The translations under genes were made by a program, and so were the position numbers. DNA of 64,000 nucleotides, from NCBI GenBank assembly GCA_963716125.1, contig OY970294.1, positions 558,001-622,000 on the forward strand, given 5' to 3'. The notes below the pieces were generated by a model. That model was not told the origin of the DNA. It saw only the letters and a program-made list of their open reading frames with translations, and made no database searches. The stretch's first letter is position 1; the number at the start of each line of letters is the position of its first letter. Below are positions 60,426 through 64,000 of this stretch, one piece after another. Origin of the DNA: Acidiluteibacter sp963716125 (GTDB lineage Bacteria > Bacteroidota > Bacteroidia > Flavobacteriales_E > Vicingaceae).

Positions 60426-60899
60426 ATGAAATCAATTTTTAAAAAGAGTATTGTTTTAATTTCTATAGTGCTATTTGCAAGTTCGTGTAAGGAGGAACTA
60501 GATTTTCCCTTAGAACCTATTTTAAAATCGAAATCATTTACTATAGTTGGAGATAGCGCACTCAAAGCATTTTGGATTTTTTCATTTACAGATGGTGATG
60601 GTGATTTAGGTTCAGATGATACCACAAAAAACTTTTTTCCTAAGATACATTATATCAATGGAGATAGCACAAAACCGTTGACCAGTGCTAGTTTGCCTAA
60701 AATTAATACAAGTGGAAAAACAAAATCAATTGAAGGGGAGATTACTCAAACAATAGAAATTGATTTTTTTGAATTAAAAGCTACAGATACGGTTTACATT
60801 TCTGCTACGGTAATTGATCAATCTGGTAAGATTAGCAACGAAATTAAAACACCAATATTTAAAATAAAACCGGTGATCTACTTCGAGAATCCTTTTTAG
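60426..60899 (+). CDS. Lipoprotein with DGDGDLG motif, unknown function
   Basis: A 157-residue lipoprotein with lipobox 'LFASSC'. The central 'FWIFSFTDGDGDLGSDD' is an Asp/Gly loop that recurs in small Bacteroidota lipoproteins and may bind calcium (inference). The rest is beta-rich and ends in an immunoglobulin-like strand pattern ('VYISATVIDQSGKISNEI'). It lies in the envelope, function unknown. Its stop overlaps that of the convergent Na/Pi cotransporter by 4 bp. Confidence 0.77.
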   Translation: MKSIFKKSIVLISIVLFASSCKEELDFPLEPILKSKSFTIVGDSALKAFWIFSFTDGDGDLGSDDTTKNFFPKIHYINGDSTKPLTSASLPKINTSGKTKSIEGEITQTIEIDFFELKATDTVYISATVIDQSGKISNEIKTPIFKIKPVIYFENPF

Positions 60900-62596
60900 A
60901 TTTCTCCTGCCATTGCTTCACTCACATTGATAATGTGATCACCAACACGTTCTGCTGAAGAAAATAAATCACTATAAATTATACCACTAGAGAAATTATA
61001 TTCACCTTGTTCTACATTTACAAGGTGTTCCTTTCTTAGTCGATTTCTAATTTTATTAATTTCTTTTTCTATTTCTTTTGCGTCATCCAATTCCACATTG
61101 TCGTAGTCATTATCCAAACCTACCACCATGTGATTAGCTGCTTTTTCTACCTTATCAAACATTTCTTTTAAATTAGCTCTTTGCTCAGGAGTAAACCATA
61201 TCTTTTTCTCTGATTTTCTTTCGATAGCTTTAGACATTTGGTAACAGACATCGCCTATTCTTTCCAAATCACTAATAATAGCCAACATACTTCTAATACG
61301 TTCTGATGCAGAACTATTTAATTCACCTTCAGAAACTTTAGCTAAATAATTAGATACTTCAGACTCAATTCTATCAGTAATCTCTTCGTATTTTTTAGTT
61401 CGAGCAAGTAATTTCTTGAATTCTTTTTTATCAGTTTCAACTAATAATTTAGGAATGAATCCAATCATTTTTTTGGTCAACTTACCAAATTTGGTAATCT
61501 CTTTTTTAGCTTCTAAAATGGATGCTTCAGTGGTCAGCATCATTCCTGTTCCTATATACTCCAAATGAAATTCTTCATCTAATTCACCTTTAGAAGGAAC
61601 CATTTTAATTACTATTTTGGCTATAAATGGCACAAATCCAACCATTAGTAAGGTGTTGGTTATGTTGAATATAGTGTGAAATAAGGAGAGTTGTAATTCT
61701 TCTTGGCTACTGTTGATGCCATCGACATTAGAAAATAACATATTTTGGAAAGGTTCCCAAATCCATCTCACTAAGTCGATGAAGAAAGGAAAAAGTAATA
61801 TCATCCAAACCACCCCAAAGACATTGAAAATAAGGTGAGCTCTTGCTGCTCTTTTTGCATGCACATTGGCTACTATTGCAGCTAAATTTGCAGTTATTGT
61901 GGTTCCAATATTTTCGCCAAGTACCATGGCAGCAGCTACTTCAAAAGAAAGAACGTTCGTATATAATAAAGTAAGTGTAAGCGCCATGGCAGCAGACGAT
62001 GATTGTACAATTATTGTCAATATGGTACCAATTAGCACAAAGAATGTTGTAGAAAGAATCCCGTAATCAGTGAATTTCGCTAGAAAGCTTAATACTTCGG
62101 GATTTTGATTTAAATCAGGAACTGCACTTTTTAATGCATCTAACCCCAAAAAAAGTAAAGCAAATCCAATTAAAACTTCAGCAAAAGACTTGATGGTGCT
62201 CTTTTTTGCAAACATCATTGGGAATCCTACTGCTATTATTGGTAATGCAAAAGCTGAAATTTTAACTTTAAAACCAAAAATGGAAATTAACCAAGCGGTG
62301 ATAGTGGTACCTATATTGGCACCCATTATGACTCCTATGGATTCAATTAGATTAAGTAATCCTGCGTTGGCAAAACTCACTACCATTACGGTAGTTGCAG
62401 AGGATGATTGGATTAAACAAGTGATCAAAAACCCCGTAAATACGCCTAGAAATCTAGTTCTAGTCATACTGCTCAAAATTTGTCGCAGCTTACTTCCTGC
62501 AGCTTTTTGAATTCCTTCACTCATTATTTTCATTCCAAAAACAAAAAATCCGAGTGCGCCTAATAAATTTAACGCTTCAAATAATCCAAATTCCAT
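60896..62596 (-). CDS. Na/Pi cotransporter family protein with PhoU-like tail
   Basis: A 566-residue inner-membrane protein. The inverted-repeat transporter core carries the two QSSS motifs: 'CLIQSSSATTVMVVSFANAG' and 'IIVQSSSAAMALTLTLLYTN', which line the sodium/phosphate site. After about eight helices, the C-terminal third (about 340-566) is a soluble helical PhoU-like domain ('SDLERIGDVCYQMSKAIE', 'SSAERVGDHIINVSEAM'). It imports phosphate, or exports it in some relatives. Single gene. Confidence 0.92.
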   Translation of the reverse strand: MEFGLFEALNLLGALGFFVFGMKIMSEGIQKAAGSKLRQILSSMTRTRFLGVFTGFLITCLIQSSSATTVMVVSFANAGLLNLIESIGVIMGANIGTTITAWLISIFGFKVKISAFALPIIAVGFPMMFAKKSTIKSFAEVLIGFALLFLGLDALKSAVPDLNQNPEVLSFLAKFTDYGILSTTFFVLIGTILTIIVQSSSAAMALTLTLLYTNVLSFEVAAAMVLGENIGTTITANLAAIVANVHAKRAARAHLIFNVFGVVWMILLFPFFIDLVRWIWEPFQNMLFSNVDGINSSQEELQLSLFHTIFNITNTLLMVGFVPFIAKIVIKMVPSKGELDEEFHLEYIGTGMMLTTEASILEAKKEITKFGKLTKKMIGFIPKLLVETDKKEFKKLLARTKKYEEITDRIESEVSNYLAKVSEGELNSSASERIRSMLAIISDLERIGDVCYQMSKAIERKSEKKIWFTPEQRANLKEMFDKVEKAANHMVVGLDNDYDNVELDDAKEIEKEINKIRNRLRKEHLVNVEQGEYNFSSGIIYSDLFSSAERVGDHIINVSEAMAGEI

Positions 62597-62758
62597 CCTT
62601 AAATTGTTTTTACCTTGCTCAAATAGAGTTTAGTAGTTTTATATTTCAAAAATCTTATCTACCATTCAAAGAGAGTACCTTTTTAAATATCCAATGTTAA
62701 GCCTATGTTAAGAATTATTTTTTTTACCAATAAAAACTGAACTTACCCATAGAATCAA

Positions 62759-63460
62759 TTAATAGTTGGAATCTAAGCAACTTATAGAGACTTCCTCTAT
62801 AAAGGCAGCAGGACTCATTTGTAAATTAGTACAAATAATCTTTGCAATATCAGAAGGTTGTATCATTTTATTTCTATCTGCGGTTGGCACATTGTCCCAT
62901 GAAGATGTATTTACTGATGCTGGGAATATGGCGCAAACTTTAATGTTATAAGGTCTTAACTCTTCTCTAAATAAATCGTTCATGGCTTTCAATGCATGCT
63001 TTGAAATGCTGTAAGCTGCTGCTTCTTTTCTAATTTTTTTTGAAGTAACAGAACAGATATTGAAAATATATCCTTCTTTTCGACTTTTAAAGCTACTGCT
63101 AACAAATTGACTTAATTCAAATGCGCACAATACATTCGTATCGAAATTTACAAGGAGATTTTCTGAGGTTTCATTTTCTATGCTATCGGTTGAATATTGA
63201 CCAAAATTATTAACTAATATTTTAATATCTTCTTTAAATACAGCTATTTGTTGTATTAAATTTTGTCGTTCTTGTTTATTTTCTAAGTTGCACTGGATAC
63301 AATTTACCTTGTTATTAAAAAGTTTTTCAACCGATATTTTTAAATTTTCGAGATTTTTTTTTGAGCTAGAAATGGCTATAATATCATAGCCTTCTGATGA
63401 TAAGGCTTCTACTGTTGCTTTGCCTATTCCTTTTGTTGCTCCACTAATTATTGCTAACAT
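62759..63460 (-). CDS. SDR-family oxidoreductase
   Basis: A 233-residue classical short-chain dehydrogenase: 'LAIISGATKGIGKATVEAL' (cofactor), 'ILVNNFGQYS' (NNxG), Ser in 'IFNICSVTSKK', Y-x-x-x-K in 'AAYSISKHALKAM', and 'RPYNIKVCAIFPASVNT'. The substrate is unknown. ATG 63460 is chosen because the -7 box TATCTTTG lies 4 nt upstream of it; the longer reading to 63511 would cross both promoters and overlap the divergent gene. Confidence 0.92.
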   Translation of the reverse strand: MLAIISGATKGIGKATVEALSSEGYDIIAISSSKKNLENLKISVEKLFNNKVNCIQCNLENKQERQNLIQQIAVFKEDIKILVNNFGQYSTDSIENETSENLLVNFDTNVLCAFELSQFVSSSFKSRKEGYIFNICSVTSKKIRKEAAAYSISKHALKAMNDLFREELRPYNIKVCAIFPASVNTSSWDNVPTADRNKMIQPSDIAKIICTNLQMSPAAFIEEVSISCLDSNY

Positions 63461-63464
63461 AGAG

Positions 63465-63472
63465 CAAAGATA
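63465..63472 (-). promoter_or_regulatory. Promoter -7 box (TATCTTTG) of the SDR gene, 4 nt from ATG
   Basis: Exact TAnnTTTG, then CTCT, then ATG on the minus strand; a leaderless transcript is predicted. Confidence 0.55.
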
Positions 63473-63484
63473 ATTTCTAATCAT

Positions 63485-63492
63485 TACATTTG
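63485..63492 (+). promoter_or_regulatory. Promoter -7 box (TACATTTG) of the partial glycosyltransferase gene
   Basis: Exact TAnnTTTG ending 8 nt before ATG 63501, only 12 bp from the opposing SDR box. Confidence 0.5.
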
Positions 63493-63500
63493 AAACTAGA

Positions 63501-64000
63501 ATGGCAACCAATTCAGAAAAGAAATTTAGAGTTTTAATTTGTCCCTTAGATTGGGGGCTAGGTCATGCATCGCGCTGTATTCCCATTATTGAAGAAATGG
63601 ATAGAGCCGGCTTTGAAGTTGTTATTGCGGCTGATAGAGCACCGATGCAATTGCTTAAAAATGAATTTCCTGATAAAGAATTTGTATTATTTCCGGGCTT
63701 GGAAATTACTTATCCTAAAAAGATAGGAATCGCCTTATATTTACTTTTTAAAGCACCTAAATTTTTGCGTTGGTTTAAAGACGAACGTTTGATGCTAGAA
63801 AGTTTTATTGATACGCATCAAATTGACGCAGTGATTTCTGATAATCGATATGGAGTTTATTCCGAAAGAATTCCTTCCATTTTAATTACGCATCAAATCT
63901 TTATTCAGGCTTCATTTGGAAAGAGTATGTTAAAGGCATTTACAGCATCGCACGCTGAAAACTTTAAAGAAACTTGGGTGCCCGATTTTGAAGGCGAAGA
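63501..64000 (+). CDS. Glycosyltransferase (GT-B, GT28-like), 3' end cut by window edge
   Basis: An open frame of 166 codons running off the window without a stop. The start 'RVLICPLDWGLGHASRCIPIIEEMDRAGF' is the N-terminal nucleotide-sugar glycosyltransferase pattern with the GHASR-type glycine/histidine loop; 'VVIAADRAPMQLLKNEFP', 'DAVISDNRYGVYSERIPSILITHQ' and 'WVPDFEG' fit the MurG/GT28-like group that transfers sugars to lipids or cell-surface acceptors. The C-terminal donor-binding half is missing, so the class is provisional. Confidence 0.82.
   Translation, partial: MATNSEKKFRVLICPLDWGLGHASRCIPIIEEMDRAGFEVVIAADRAPMQLLKNEFPDKEFVLFPGLEITYPKKIGIALYLLFKAPKFLRWFKDERLMLESFIDTHQIDAVISDNRYGVYSERIPSILITHQIFIQASFGKSMLKAFTASHAENFKETWVPDFEGE

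Noticed and set aside
62190..62510. 106-codon open frame on the plus strand
   Set aside because: It mirrors the membrane helices of the Na/Pi cotransporter on the other strand.

Overview
The window is AT-rich DNA from a member of the Bacteroidota, most likely a free-living or marine Cytophagales-type lineage. The phylum call rests on several independent signs: a secreted protein with a type IX secretion (T9SS) sorting tail, two DUF5686 outer-membrane proteins with carboxypeptidase-like regulatory domains, paired DUF6089 barrels, a two-component-regulator-propeller histidine kinase, the 'IDDQVHFREPG' form of dihydroorotase, and repeated TAnnTTTG promoter boxes. The genus is an inference; no rRNA is present. 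Apart from the left edge, two insertion sequences and several repeats, this looks like ordinary chromosomal backbone.

Layout. 1-2.4 kb is a small accessory block: an overlapping DUF4160/DUF2442 pair, an IS1595-family insertion, and an antitoxin with a frameshifted RelE/ParE-type toxin, bounded on both sides by diverged copies of one hairpin repeat. 2.4-9.6 kb holds a 2H phosphoesterase, a radical SAM/SPASM protein, a DUF5686 outer-membrane protein and a large DUF2723 membrane glycosyltransferase. tRNA-Gln lies at 9.8 kb, and its 3' end plus terminator are duplicated 117 bp downstream. 10.2-15.1 kb is a split phosphorelay: pseudo-receiver, propeller histidine kinase, HPt protein, stand-alone receiver and LytTR regulator. 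15.2-17.5 kb carries DUF547, a TIGR04282 glycosyltransferase and a purine nucleoside phosphorylase, a set reminiscent of arsenosugar loci. After a GH113 lipoprotein and an LPP20 lipoprotein comes a tight operon (19.7-24.9 kb) of an RND/MMPL exporter, rfbA, a sugar-nucleotide epimerase and a polyprenyl synthetase. 25.0-27.4 kb contains a barrel gene broken in a poly-T tract, an acyltransferase, and a striking noncoding array of degenerate 8-bp units.

27.4-40.3 kb carries a TIGR01777 epimerase, sucA-sucB, a second DUF5686 protein, nhaA, a T9SS cargo protein, a Nfu-type Fe-S carrier and a gamma carbonic anhydrase. A well-preserved IS1595-family element (8-bp target duplication) sits at 40.3-41.4 kb directly in front of a small membrane-protein gene. 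41.5-51.6 kb is a minus-strand envelope cluster: CBS protein, BamA/TamA-like protein, NAD kinase, two DUF6089 barrels, uppS, bamA, two OmpH/Skp chaperones and murI. The remainder (51.6-64 kb) holds pdxJ, an alpha/beta hydrolase, a Dpm1-like glycosyltransferase, dihydroorotase, a DUF4296 lipoprotein, an epimerase, tyrS, several lipoproteins, a LuxE-like acyl ligase, a Na/Pi cotransporter with a PhoU-like tail, an SDR, and the 5' part of a glycosyltransferase cut by the window edge.

Points most worth a second look: a recurring promoter layout in which TAnnTTTG lies exactly 4 nt before the ATG (three extant cases and one apparently destroyed by the second IS), implying leaderless mRNAs; the phosphorelay with an Asp-to-Asn pseudo-receiver; the poly-T frameshifted barrel gene; the 8-bp-unit array; and four convergent gene pairs whose stop codons overlap by 4 bp.
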